From Nephrocerus scutellatus (lineage: Eukaryota; Arthropoda; Insecta; Diptera; Pipunculidae), in assembly GCA_947095585.1 (NCBI GenBank), contig OX352761.1, positions 139,406,277-139,470,276 on the forward strand: a DNA stretch of 64,000 bases. Direction: 5' to 3'. This document shows positions 28,575-40,419 of the stretch, piece after piece. The first letter of the stretch is position 1. Each line of letters starts with the position of its first letter. The notes beneath the pieces are model-generated. The model was not told the DNA's origin. It saw only the letters and a program-made list of their open reading frames with translations, and did no database searches. The position numbers and the translations under genes were made by a program.

Positions 28575-28725
28575 TTCTCGCGACAATTCGTGTTGTGCGT
28601 GTTATATAAATAGAAGGGACCTACAATTTAATGCTGTATCCGAAAGACGAATTGGGATGCTTTCCATGCCAAGTTAATACTATCGAACATTTGTCAGACA
28701 TTTGCGGGAGGTGGTAAAGTGAAAA
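28575..28725 (+). repeat. Dispersed repeat family Q, copy 1
   Basis: This matches the reverse complement of 54935-55095 along its length. Shared landmarks are GTGTTGTGC, GAAGGGACCTA, AATTTAA, GATCCGAA/TATCCGAA, CGAATT, TTTCCATG, ACATTTGTC/ACGTTTGTC, CATT and GCGGGAGGTGG/GCGAGAGGTGG. By eye the aligned parts are mostly identical. It is non-coding, and other higher Diptera carry comparable DINE-type interspersed repeats. Confidence 0.65.
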
Positions 28726-29948
28726 ATATTTGTTTGGTGTTTTTGGGATTCAAACCTCGAGAACCTCCTCCTGCTCAGAAGTCCAACGCTCTAAACACTA
28801 TAGCCACGGCGTCCACTCCGGCTACAAAGAATTTAGATGTTCTACGAGAAAGGTTGTGTATGTTTTCCGTTGAGCGCAATTTTGCCTTTCTGGTTGCTAT
28901 ATAACTACAAAGATCTTTGTAATAGTGAAAATGGCTAAGAGAAACAAACTTCTCCATTTTTACTTTGACAAAAGTATTTTAGCTTTCAGTATATTTTTGT
29001 ATTTCCATAAATTAAGAGTTGTATGGAGAATCATTTAAGCCTCAAACTTTATTATTTAAAATTCTATTAAGAACTTCTTGACATGGTAAATACGAGAATG
29101 GCTTATATGTAGATCAAGTGCAAACTTTCAATAATTGACAGCATAAGAAAAAAAACTCGTACTTTAAAGTACTAAGAACGTAATATCTGTTTCAGTACAG
29201 TTCGAAGGAATAAACGAATTGTTTTCAGAAATATTGTGTGCTTGCGAAGTTTATTTTGTTCTTCTAAGCGAAAAGAAAAAGTAAGTTAGCTCTTTGCAGG
29301 ACATTGGATTATACTTTCAAACATACATAATATGAACATGGACACACACATACATACACAATGTATCCTAGTTTGTTTATTGCCCTTACGAGGTTTCTTG
29401 TTCCTGTTCTGCTTCTAGTGTACACATATGCGTATATTCAAATGAATAATGCTAAGACGACGAAGAAGAGACAACGACAAGTTAGGATATCATTGCATGT
29501 ACAGGAAATCTATTGACTTGGACTAATAAGCATTGCCTTAAACTAAACTTAAGTACAAACTTCATTTGTATGTACATATGTACATGAATGCAATGCACAT
29601 AAAAGCAAATGTCATACGCCAAGCTAAGCTAAGCCTCCAGTTTGCCATTCCCATACACTGACAAGTTGCTAAGTTTCTTCGAAGTTCATGTTCGTTTCAA
29701 TTGAAATTGCAGTGCACATACTTGTCTGTACTGCAAAAGTAATTTATAGAGAAAAGCAAAACATAACATGATGCATAATTTGCCATTACGTTAAACATTA
29801 CGAAGTAAAACAATTTTCCTGTGAGGGATAAGTGGAAAGAAAGTGTAGTTTGGGAAGACTTTGGTTCCTATGGCAACAAGTACTTCCTGAGGGCTATACT
29901 TTATTATATGCAGCTATATATTAGATATATTATATATATATTTCTCTC
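28726..29948. other. Intergenic, nothing recognised
   Basis: AT-rich sequence with no gene. Opposing 60-residue frames around 28775-28957 are uninformative. Confidence 0.35.
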
Positions 29949-30901
29949 CAGCGATTTCTCGTTCCCGGTTTCCCAGGAAATCCACAGATATCTATTCCCG
30001 ATTTCGAGAGAAAAATCTATTCCCGGGATGATCATCATATAACTGGAAAGTAAATATTTCAAAACTGTTTTTTTTTATTTTAACAAAGTAACCATTGACT
30101 TTCTAGTTTTCATGATTGTGCAGGTGCGCAATAAATATTGTTTTTAAAAATCAATCTTTACTGTTTATATTTTTAAAAGTCCACACGCTTAACGCTATCA
30201 CCTAATTACATTTAGTACCTCAAGGCCTTTGACGCTAAACTTTAATATACCTACCTTTATATTACAGCCGAGTGGTAATATACCGCCCCGGTGCTACCAT
30301 TCGCCAGCCTATACACATCGCTAACGAGGATACAACAGGATATCCCAAGAATTATATTTTAAGTTTCACAAATAAATATTGTTAAGTAAAAGAAGAATAA
30401 TAAAAGATAAATTTCCATACCCCAAACAAATAAATTCTTTTTATTGAAACGACCTTATTAACTAAGAACCCTGGTCACACTGAGTACTACCCCGGCTGGG
30501 AAAACCTCGTTACAAGATACAAATTAAAAGACTGTACTAAAAGAATTTAGGTTATTTGAAGCCAGTGGAAAATTAACAACAAATTTGAAGATACTCTTCT
30601 TTGCATTAAGCCAAACTCAGTGGAAAGTGTAAGAGTATTTTGGACTGCTTGCCTTTTTGTCACCAATTTACCATTAGGACACGACTCAACGACAGTTCTG
30701 GGCTATTTTCTCTTAATACCCATTTTAAAAACTCTTCTGATGAATAACTTTTCTTTCTATTACTAATTAAGTTTTTTATTGTTTTTTAAATTAACAAATA
30801 GTTTTTTATTAGTAAATATTAAAACCCAGGTTTCCCGGGAATATCTTCGAAAGATTCTCTTTTCCCCTGAATCAAAATTTGCCAGGAAATGAGAAACCCT
30901 C
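29949..30901. mobile_element. Possible hAT-like non-autonomous TIR element
   Basis: The left end (29949-29990) reads TTTCTCGTTCCCGGTTTCCC. The right end (30835-30900), reverse-complemented, reads GGGTTTCTCATTTCCTGG and then, further in, a TTCCCGGGAAACC segment that resembles the left sub-terminal TATTCCCGGG. The about 950-bp interior has no transposase frame. I see no clean target-site duplication. The call rests on the inverted ends alone. Confidence 0.4.
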
Positions 30902-32147
30902 ATACATATATGTATCTATATAATATATATTTGTGTACAGCTCTCGATTATCCTGGTTTAGGGAAATTGACTTGACAATACATGCTAAGTTTGACTTTAT
31001 TTGAGAAAAAATCTCTCTTGGCGTTTTTAAATGTTTTTAAATTATATGATATACCAAGATCTTAAGACCACTAACCCTAAACCTATGAGTAATAGCCGCG
31101 ACTAGATTTGGCTACAGATTGTCGCCTTAGTAAGTTATTTCAATGCAAACTATTCTCGTTTATAGACTGTCTTTATTCGAAATTCCTACTCGTACTCCCG
31201 TATGTGAGAGCATCTCACTGCATCCGGTGTATACTCCTAATAACCTTCTATGCTCGCTCTGGTAATCGTATTTAAATGAGTTTTCCAAGAAGCTAACAAT
31301 AAAGAAATGCAATGAAAATGCAATTGCAAAGCGGAAATGCGCGGAAATGCGCGGAAATCCGTCGGTACTAGGATATTATTTATATGCACAGCGAACACAA
31401 TCGAAATTTATCGAAGAGAATATGTGGGCGGTAGTATTCTATGGCATCTAGATACACACACAGAAAGACAAAAAGTCTGTGCATGGAAAAAAATGAGTTT
31501 TGAGTTGTTTATCCTTTGGAAGGAGGAACTGTACTCAAAGGTTTAGTTTGATTTTCAAAACAACCGAAATCCTGTTTCTGATTGAATTCGGTGCAGAGTC
31601 GTCTGCAAGCAAACCTGTTCATCTCCATCCTGTTCAACAAACGCTAAAGGCAGAGAAAACGGATACGAGCTTATCTATAATATTATGCGTGTCATGTTAT
31701 TTAAGAATGAAGAACTTCTGTACATGCAAAAGTTTCCTTAATAGTACGTCTCCGATATGTATTTTATAATCTTCAATGATCATTTGTGAATGTCTTTAAA
31801 TTTAAAATGTTAGAGGTGCGGCAAACAAGATGTGTTGGTACAAATGGGCGGACTGGCTGATTTTGATCCAGTTCAAGGATTAAAATAATATTAATTTGCT
31901 AGTGAATCCTCAGATTATTCGTTTTATATTTCAATTATTCATTTTCATGTTTAGCGACAGCTGATCAGAGAAGCTTATGCTGATAGCAGCAGCAGCAGTA
32001 TTGTATGTTGAATTTTAGGATTAATTTTGTGGTTTCTCGAGATAGACCTACTGAGAAAAAAAATTACTATTTGCCGTTAAACAATTGCAATCATTGTCTC
32101 AATCCAGCTAATTTACTGGCCTTAATCAACTCTCTGGTAGGAAGTAA

Positions 32148-32178
<31 letters not shown>

Positions 32179-33160
32179 TGGTCGAAAATGATTAATACGT
32201 CCAAAAGATAGTCATTAAGTCCTTTGCGAAGATAAATGCGCGCTGTAATTCACGCTCGGTAGCTAATCAGAATATTTCAGATTCCAGATTTCAAAACCAA
32301 ATCCTGGTCTCCTCTGCATAATTTTTAATATCTCATACCAATCAGATAATAACGCAGTGTATGTTCCAGTTTTCTTCTAAAATTGGTTCTGGTTTTGAGT
32401 CAGCCTTTCAATGCAAACATGTGTGTCCGAGTACTTATACCAATAGCCAAAGTGTAGTGCGTGTTCCTTGTAATTTAGCCAACATTAGCACTTGAGAGCT
32501 TGAATAACTCCGGTGTCCTACACCACGTATTTGAATATATGTAGGAAAAATACCACCGTTGGCGTTTTTAATTTACGGTACTTTGTATAGATACGATAAC
32601 TTTCCGTTTTTGTCGTCCTTTCTTTGGCTACTAACTTGTGTTGGTGATGGTATTGGTTGTGTTGTGATGGCTCATCGTTGTGTTCTACCTACCAACGGAA
32701 GCATACAAAAGAGAAAAATGTGTCATTGAAATTCATTTTATCCTAAAGGTAATTGTTTAGTGTTTTGCTATAGTGGCATATCGCCTCCTCCAAGAGCCGG
32801 TTGGCTTTACATTCGAATTTTTCTTAACGTACGCATCAGAGGAAAAATTTAAGCTAAGCACCTAGCACATGTGATAGAAATTCTAACACAATTTTCGTAT
32901 TGTTACTTTAGAAGAAATTTTGTTCTTTTGCCAATCTATAACAACTTTTTAAATATGTACAAACTGTATGAATTTATTGACCTTCAAAGTTTCTGATCTT
33001 TTCTTTCTCTGATTGACGATCAACTATTAAAATCTCAGCGTAGTTAAGATATAAATATTTTATCGTACTACAACAAAAGGCTTAAACTTGCCCCAATTGA
33101 CTTTAACTTCAATCAATTTTAGTTCAGATATTCAGGAGAAAGAAGTTGAGAAGCTAAGAT
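30902..33160. other. Intergenic, nothing recognised
   Basis: AT-rich with an AC microsatellite at 32155-32178 and a short CAG run near 31988. The 89-residue plus frame at 31500-31769 has no domain. Confidence 0.35.
32155..32178. repeat. AC dinucleotide microsatellite
   Basis: A pure run of CA, about twelve repeats. Confidence 0.9.
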
Positions 33161-33164
33161 CTTC

Positions 33165-33350
33165 TTCTGTCTCAAAACCTCCTTAAGACCCCCCGAAGAG
33201 TCCTCTCAAATCACGTCAAGACCCTCGCCACACCACCTCAAGATATCTTCAAGACCGCCACAAGACTCTCACAAGACCCTATCAAGACACCATTAAGCCC
33301 CCGCTTAAGACGGCCTCAAGAGCTCACTCAAGTCCTCCTTAAAACGCATT
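33165..33350. repeat. CTCAAGAC-type minisatellite
   Basis: Imperfect units built on CAAGACC and CTCAAGA. This core is the reverse complement of the GTCTTGAG core at 2420-3270, so the two arrays are related and lie in opposite orientation about 30 kb apart. Confidence 0.75.
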
Positions 33351-35755
33351 GCATCAGGGCCCTATTTATACCTCTATAAATAATCACTAATTTTAAACTT
33401 CAAGCACAAATAATATAATATATTGTCTATTCTTCAAGCCTACATTCTTTAATTCTACATCGCTTGCAATACGCATGTTGATCTGTGGAGTGTACAGAAC
33501 TTGTTCTTAGCAAACGAAACGACTATCAAGTATCAACCTTCTATGGGTAATTAAGGCAATCGGTGTATATCGCAATATAACTAGACCAGAGTCGACGCGC
33601 TTAAGACTAACTTTTTCAATTTAATATAGGACTCAAAAGCTATTATATTTGTGATTTACTTACTAGCCCTAATGAATAATGCTCTCTTAATCTACATACT
33701 CTTATATGCCAATATTACGTACACTAGGTTAGATCTAGGATTTTATTACAAATTAAAAATTAAGCCATCTCATGAAATTGAAAAACTGAAATCCTCATCT
33801 AAATGCAAAAATTGAATACTGTGTGACGAAATTAAAATTATTCTCGAGTGCGAGTTTTTATTGGAACCGGATCAACGGATGTGTCCAACATGTTCGCGCA
33901 CACATGTGATGTGAGAGATAAATAGCAAAAAATGCCAATAAATATGCATAATTGTGGACACAATGTGCATGGCACTTTACATTACATCATCGAATTTCGT
34001 TTTTTCCAAGACCTAACCAAGGACAAATAAAATAAAAATTATAAATTAAAAATTTATCAAAAAAAAAAGGAATAATAGCTTAAAATAACACCAAACGCAC
34101 CAGCCGTCCGCTGCAGGCTGTGTTGAAGGCAGAAATTAAATGAATAAATTATGTACTTTACATGAATTGCATTGGCTTTCCGAATGTGACAGACTATAAG
34201 GCTGCTTCGCGTTGATCCCCTTTGTACAGTGTTGATAAGGTATTTATAAAAGTGTTGCAATGAAGCAATTGGTAACTTGGATATAGCTTAGAAAATGTTT
34301 TTATGCTGCTCGGTATTTTGTTTAACATATAATCAAAAATACGTCCAGTTTGTATATGCTTGTGGTAGAAGTGAACAGCATCTAGAGGACATACAACTAA
34401 ACACAACTTATAACTAGCGATGCACCACTGTACAAAGTATACAGCAATGTAATTTTGGTCAATTTATTTTCCAAATAAAATGGAAAAATGATGATATAAT
34501 TCGCGCAGCAAAAAAAAATCTCCGTTCCATATGAAGTGAATAAAAAAAAATAAATAAAAGCTGGAACTGCGAAAATTCAACTGAAATTCAATGCGGCAAT
34601 GACAATGGTATTCATGGGTGACTTTACGGATGGTGTGGTGACGAAATGTAAACAACTTCCAGCAACACAGAAATGTGTAAAAATCACAAATGGGTATCTG
34701 CTATTGGCGGTAAAACGCGATCGAGACGCAAACAACATCGAGACGTGAAAATCGAATTGTCGATTTCAGGATCCTCATTGGAATGGTGGTGGTGAGAACA
34801 AAAAGTAAAAAGTAAAATAAAAAACCAAATTTACTTACTCTCCCTTGAAGCACCGCCAGGCACCACCATCTATAAATAACCCCTGAATTTTTATTTGCCA
34901 ATAAAAAGCCGCAGCACCTCCGCGATTACAATGCCAAAGTTTGTTGTCCGACGTGTCCCTCGTTCGAGATTCGTCGTTGCGCTACTTTTGCCATATAAAT
35001 TGCCTAATTTAATTTATTTATTTATTTATTTATATATACATCCGTTTCGCGCACAGCCAGGCCAGACCAGAGTACGAGTAGATAGGCTCAGCGAATGTCC
35101 TGCGAAATACGTAAACACATATATGTACATATGCGTACATATACCTAAATGAAATTTCATCATTGTTTGTAAAAACAATTGTTGAACAATACTCGAGTAC
35201 TGAACGGTACTCGTAGATAGAACCAGCACTCAGCCGGAAGTGAATTCAGGGGAAATGTCAACAGAATAAACAAATGTACTACTAGTATGCATTTTTTGGT
35301 GTCAATTTAGTTTTTTCCATAATTTCTTGTTTTTTTTTTTGTACACACGAAAATATAAACAATACTGGCATACTCATATATATTTGGTTTTTTTCGCAAT
35401 GGCAAAAAATTATAACGCTTCTATTGCACAGGACTTCCTTCCGATCGCAGATGTTAGCGTGAGCCGGTTTGGTCATTCCTGCCAAGGGATGGTTGTCGTG
35501 TATACGCAAAAATCGTAATTAAATATAAATAGCGAGTATTTTATCTGTCAATGGGAAATAAAATTTTAAAACCAAATATAACCAACCAATTTACTAAAAT
35601 TGAGTAATAACAAGGATGAGTATGTATATTGAGTTGATTCACAGTACTTTTTGTATACCTTATCCTTTATTTAAAAAAAAATAGAGTAATTCAAAAACTG
35701 TCCAAAAAAGCATAATGGGCATCGCTATGTTAATACGTTGTATATTTTTCCATTA
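33351..35755. other. Intergenic, nothing recognised
   Basis: AT-rich with many overlapping short frames on both strands around 34000-35500 and a TTTA repeat at 35011-35035. None shows a domain or a splice-supported structure. Confidence 0.35.
35011..35035. repeat. TTTA tetranucleotide microsatellite
   Basis: About six TTTA repeats in a row. Confidence 0.85.
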
Positions 35756-35759
35756 CGAT

Positions 35760-36700
35760 TCCTTCGATCTTCAAGCGATTCGATTGTTTTCGCGATATTT
35801 AAGTCACCAATAAGTTTTATCGCGAGGTTCTAAATTCTGTCGAGTAGATTCAATGTGAGAGCACCTGCCCAGACAATACATTTGTATTCAAGTTTAGTGC
35901 GAATATATGCCTCGTAAATAGTAGCGAGGCCCGAGGGAGTGAACTACATCTTGCACCGTTTTAGGTAAACTAAACATTTCGCAGCATTCTTAGCGATGGC
36001 GAATATGTGATCATTCCAACGAAGCTTGTTGTTGACGCACATACTGACACAGGATCCATTTATGGATAAAGGTTGGGAGTTTAAATTACCCTTAGACGAC
36101 GGAAGAAGGGTCTTGGAAGCGTTAAATTCTACTCTATTGTATAGTCCCCACCATGTTATGCGGAAAAGATGAGAATTTAACGTACTTAGCATATGTTGTT
36201 GTTCAAGTACCACTTTTGATAAAGAGGGGCGGGAGAGAGCGCGACCTCATATGAAAAGCTAAGAGTGCTGTCGTCAGCGAAAGTATGAATTATATTAGAC
36301 GTAGCGGATAGGAGATAATTTATGAAAATGAGAAAGAGTGTCGGAGACAAAACAGAACCTTGTGGAACACTGGCGTTTATAAGGTGAGTATTGAATTTGA
36401 AACCGTCCAATACGACCAGGATTGAACAGTCAGAAAGGTAGTTACCAATCCAATCAAGCAGAGTCTTATTAATTCCATAGGGATTCATTTCGACGAAACA
36501 GCTTGATGCCAGACTCTGTCAAATTCCTTGAAAATATCGAGTGCAACATCTTTGCTTCACCAGATTTTTGAATAGACTGGTTCCACTTTTCAGTAATATA
36601 TGCCATCAAATCACCTGTAGAACGTTATCTTCGAGGACCGTACCAATGGCCGCTTAGGATTTCAAGGTATTGCACAATATTACGATTAATCAGCGTTGAC
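35760..36700 (-). pseudogene. LINE reverse transcriptase fragment, family L, copy 3
   Basis: The minus-strand frame at 36488-36186 holds NPYGINKTLLDWIGNYLSD, then NASVPQGSVLSPTLFLIFI (RT motif B) and IIHTFADDSTLSFSYE, the FADD catalytic box. Upstream (36700-36490) the RT N-terminus, related to copies 1 and 2, is frame-shifted. Downstream (35950-35760) comes the AKTIESLEDRRNR-like C-terminal region, with stops. This copy keeps the FADD box that copy 2 lacks. Confidence 0.85.
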
Positions 36701-38600
36701 AATATGCAACACCCGTGCAAGAAGAATCATAGCAGGTTGAGTAATGATCTCAGCTTACTCAAGAATTGCATGCAAAGGTACATAAAAGTTATATGACTAA
36801 AATAATTTCAAAGTGTTTACATCTTTACATATATAAATTTACAAATAATTTTTGTAAACTAATCGAATCAGTAGTCGTGCATGACTTTTTCGTTTGTAAG
36901 GCCTGGTACTACAAGCGAATCCGTTACGTTTCACTATTGAGTGGTTGGTTTAAATAAATTCTTGTTATCATTATTATTTTTAATTTAATTTAATTATTTG
37001 GATTAATTTTATTTAATATATTTGTGGCTTCAAAGGAAATTTTAACTCGGTCGTATATCCCATCTTGACGCGAATAAACCTGCGGTTCTAAGTTTATGTG
37101 AAACGGAGCGGAGCTGGATCAATACTATACCTCCGCCTCCTAAAGCATGGCCCATCCAACCGAGAATGGAGGTGGATGAGAGAAATACTGTGTCCTGTTG
37201 ACAACTTCCAAGAGGTAACGTGTTCGATAGTGTACATGCGAGTGCTCTTTGAGGCCAAGCCTCGATATAAATCGATTCACACTTGTCAAAAATACTCAGT
37301 AATCGTAACGTACCTGGTGACGTGTGGTATAACACAATACGTAGCCTCTGTGAAAGCTCAACTGCTATTTGGTGACGATCTCAAAAGACTAAATATTGAA
37401 TGTGCCTGGCAGAAGTTGCTCCAACAAAAATTGCAAAAAATGTGTCGCTGCTCTAATCTCCAATTCTACACGGAAAACAAACTTTTTCACGCAAAGCTTT
37501 TATCAGTATGGGTATGTGCTTAAGGTTTTGCAATTGTCCTACATTTGAAGAAAAAAAGTATTTAAAAAAGAGGCGGTAACAGCAATGTTTGAGCAGGAAT
37601 TCATTCATTCTAAATTGTAATTTTTAAAATGTACACACGCTAAAGTGAATGACACTGTTATGCTCGTAATGGTGGGCACAGGTTTGGTGCTAGAAAATTA
37701 AGAAGAAGCAAAAGAAACTATAATAGACGTATAAGCACATGAGTCTTAAATACCTGAATCTGGCAAATCATTCCAAACAAAAACATAAGAACCTTAAGTC
37801 AGTTGTTAAGCCTTACAACCTTAATAATAAATAATTAATTTGGTTTGGCAAATGTGCTCAACGATAGCATCTTCCTTTTTAAAACACCATGATAACGAGT
37901 ACAATGTATCGTACAAGATGAATCTAGAAGGAGAAGATGAATTTTTTTTCTTCCATTATTATTCTATTCATAAAAGCAAATGTTGCTACACAAAAGATAA
38001 TTGCAAATTTTCCGGAATATAATTGTAAATTTCCTTCCGCATTTTTATTTGTGTTGTAGGTCTTCGATGCTCCATCGTCAGTAGTTGTTAGTACGACCAT
38101 ACGCTCACCAAGCAAGACCAATACCATCAGTCCTAGGTGGCACATATGTGTAGAGGCGTACAGAATGTGAACCTACTAGGAACTATGATGGTTCTTTTTA
38201 TTATCATAATTTTTGTTATTTTGATTATAACCGCAATGTATCGTTGGCAATATTTCGAATTCCACATTTGATGCTCTATTGTGCGTATTGCAGGCGGAAG
38301 AAAAGGCAAGAAAAATCTAACGAAATTTCTGCATGGTTCGCGTTTGCATGGAGTTTGTATTTTTTGCGCGCTCCCAGTTTGAATGCAAATAGCAACAGTA
38401 ATTTTTTGGTTTCCTCATTGAGTCTGAATTCAAAGCCATAGAATTTATTAGTAGAGTTACATACATACCTACTTCTTTTATAATGCTTTACATTCAATAT
38501 ATCCAGACATTTTTTTTTATATTTTTTCTCACATGAATTTAGAGGATACAATCAGATAAATTAATATTGAGAAAAGTACCTTTTAAGATCTGATAAACTG
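36701..38600. other. Intergenic, nothing recognised
   Basis: It contains a 141-residue plus frame (37098-37523) overlapping a 97-residue minus frame (37042-37335). Neither shows a domain, signal peptide or family motif, so no gene is called. Confidence 0.35.
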
Positions 38601-38609
38601 TCTCTTTTT

Positions 38610-38990
38610 TTATTAGAATTTTTAAATTCTCTATATTAACTTCACTTGCCCGTGGGTCGTCGGTCGGTCGGTCGTCGGTCGGTCGTCGGTCGGTCGTCTG
38701 TCGTGGATTCTTGCGATCAATTTTTAACCCACTTCCCATGGCCCGATTTTATTGAAATTTTGCACACATGCGTATTTTCGGAGACAACACTTTCTATTAA
38801 ATTTTGAGGCCCCTCGGGCTGCGGGGTCGGGGGGCTCCCAAACAAAAATTTTAAAAAATTTACCCGATTTTCTTCAAATTTTACACACATGTGTATACCC
38901 AATAAACAATACTTTTTCGATTTTGGTAGTGATCGGGTCCCGGGTTCGGCCGCAAGGCCCTTATACATTTTTTAAATATCTGTACTGGCA
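38610..38990 (+). mobile_element. Mini-me/DINE-1-like element M, copy 2
   Basis: The head reads TATTAACTTCACTTGCCCGTGG, split by a (CGGT)n-type tetranucleotide run at 38655-38701. TTTTTAACCCACTTCCC follows, then two CCGATTT...CACATG(T/C)GTAT blocks, each with a GGGCC/GGGGTCGGGG-rich spot. The right end is at about 38990. It has no coding content. Confidence 0.75.
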
Positions 38991-39439
38991 TCAGATATTC
39001 GTCGCCCTTTATGGACTTTGTGCGGTGTGTGCTGCGCAGTCGGCTGCGCTGCATGGTTTTGTTGGTGGTGGAGAGAGAGAGAGAAATCTTAGCGCACGCA
39101 CAAATGAACCCAGCAAATGAAACGAGACATAAATGTTTTATGCTTACTTCAACTTACATTTTTATTATATACTGAATTGTATTTTTATTGATGTCGTTTT
39201 TTTTGTTGTCGATATCAACTTACAGATAGAACAACAAGTTTTCACAATATTCTGTCATTTGGCGTTTTCATAAATTAGTTCAGAGCAGTCAAAGAGTTCT
39301 CAAGATAAATGTTCGTGTTTCTTATTTGCTCAGAGTATGAGCGTGCTCTAAGTGCTCAGAATAAAATGATCTGAGCTTTTTCAATTTTAACATCTGATGT
39401 CAAATGTTTGTTTCGATGATTTTCTTCTACAATAAAAAT
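38991..39439. other. Short unassigned spacer
   Basis: Includes a GA-rich patch (GAGAGAGAGAGA) at 39070-39083. No gene was recognised. Confidence 0.4.
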
Positions 39440-39530
39440 AAAATGGCCCAGGATCGAGGGGCTCCCATATCAATTTCTGCGATTAGAGAATTTAGATGAA
39501 AAATTTTAATTTTTATGGGTGGTTTTTTTT
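39440..39530 (+). repeat. Detached 3' tail of element M
   Basis: It contains a GAGGGGCTCCCATAT segment, then AGAGAATTTAGATGAAAAAT and TTTTTATGGGTGGTTTTTTT, the terminal segment seen at the ends of the copies at 24.4, 52.9 and 57.0 kb. It is probably a truncated copy, or the far end of copy 2. Confidence 0.6.
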
Positions 39531-39599
39531 ATATTCTTCTTATGTCTTCTTGCTAACTTACTTACTCAACAAGTGAAGTTGTCAATTTTCTTTAACTGA

Positions 39600-40110
39600 A
39601 AACTACACTCATATCTCTTCTATGCCTTCTATGTCTTCTATGTCTTTTTTGTCTTATATGTCTTATATGTCTTCTATGTTTTCTATGTCTTATATGTCTT
39701 ATGTGTCTTCTATATCTTCTATGTGTTCTATGTATCTTCTATGTCTTTTATGTTTTCTATGTCTTCTATGTCTTCTATGTCTTCTATATCTTCTATATCT
39801 TCTACGTCTTCTATGTCTTCTATGTTTTCTATGTCTTATGTGTCTTCTATATCTTCTATGTCTTATATGACTTCTGTGTTTCTATGTCTTATATGTCTTC
39901 TATGTTTTCTATGTCTTCTATGTTTTCTATGTCTTCTATGTATTCTATGTCTTCTATGTCTTCTATGTCTTCAATGTCTTCTGTCTCCTATGTCTTATAT
40001 GTCTTCTATGTATCTTCTATGTCTTCATGTCTTATCTGTATTCTATGTTTTCTATGACATCTATGACTTCTTTTCTATGTCTTCTATGTCTTTTATGTCT
40101 TCTAAGTTTT
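39600..40110 (+). repeat. TCTTCTATG minisatellite (9-bp unit)
   Basis: About 500 bases of a 9-base unit with T/C and A/G variants. Because nine is a multiple of three, all forward frames stay open and give apparent proteins rich in Met-Ser-Ser, Leu-Cys-Leu-Leu or Phe-Tyr-Val. These are artefacts. The array starts about 70 bases after the detached element M tail. Confidence 0.9.
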
Positions 40111-40199
40111 AATAAATATTTAATAATATTTGTGGACTTACTCTAATACTGATGCATTATGAAAACTCTGTACGTAAGAAAATTAAAATCTGCTATTAA

Positions 40200-40345
40200 A
40201 TGCTACATAATTACTTCGCGTTCGGATGTGTTTGTTTGTTTGTGGCTTGTGACAAAACTTTCTGTACAAATTTGGAAGTGATTGTGCCCAATGGCAGAGG
40301 GACTTTGCACACAAATGTGTTTCAAATTGTTGACTTACTCTACCG
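40200..40345 (+). repeat. Degenerate relative of element M
   Basis: TTACTTCGCGTTCGG is followed by TGTTTGTTTGTTTGTGG, then AAAACTTTCTGTACAAATTTGGAAGTG and TTTGCACACAAATGTGTTT. All are element M landmarks, but their order is partly rearranged relative to the other copies. Confidence 0.45.
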
Positions 40346-40419
40346 CGAGGAATTGGCTGTTACTGCCGGAACACAATGGTGTAGATGTAGCAGTAGTAAG
40401 CTGTCCAACTTGTAGCAGT

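Noticed and set aside
29949..30901. Reading the foldback ends as an autonomous transposon
   Set aside because: No transposase frame exists between the ends, so only a non-autonomous element is proposed.
37042..37523. Opposing 141-residue (plus) and 97-residue (minus) frames
   Set aside because: The overlap means at most one could be real. Neither shows a recognisable family, so neither is called, though a decayed element piece is possible.
39622..40112. Three overlapping plus-strand frames of 82, 118 and 129 residues
   Set aside because: They are translations of the nine-base minisatellite, which keeps every frame open. Composition is extreme and has no protein character.
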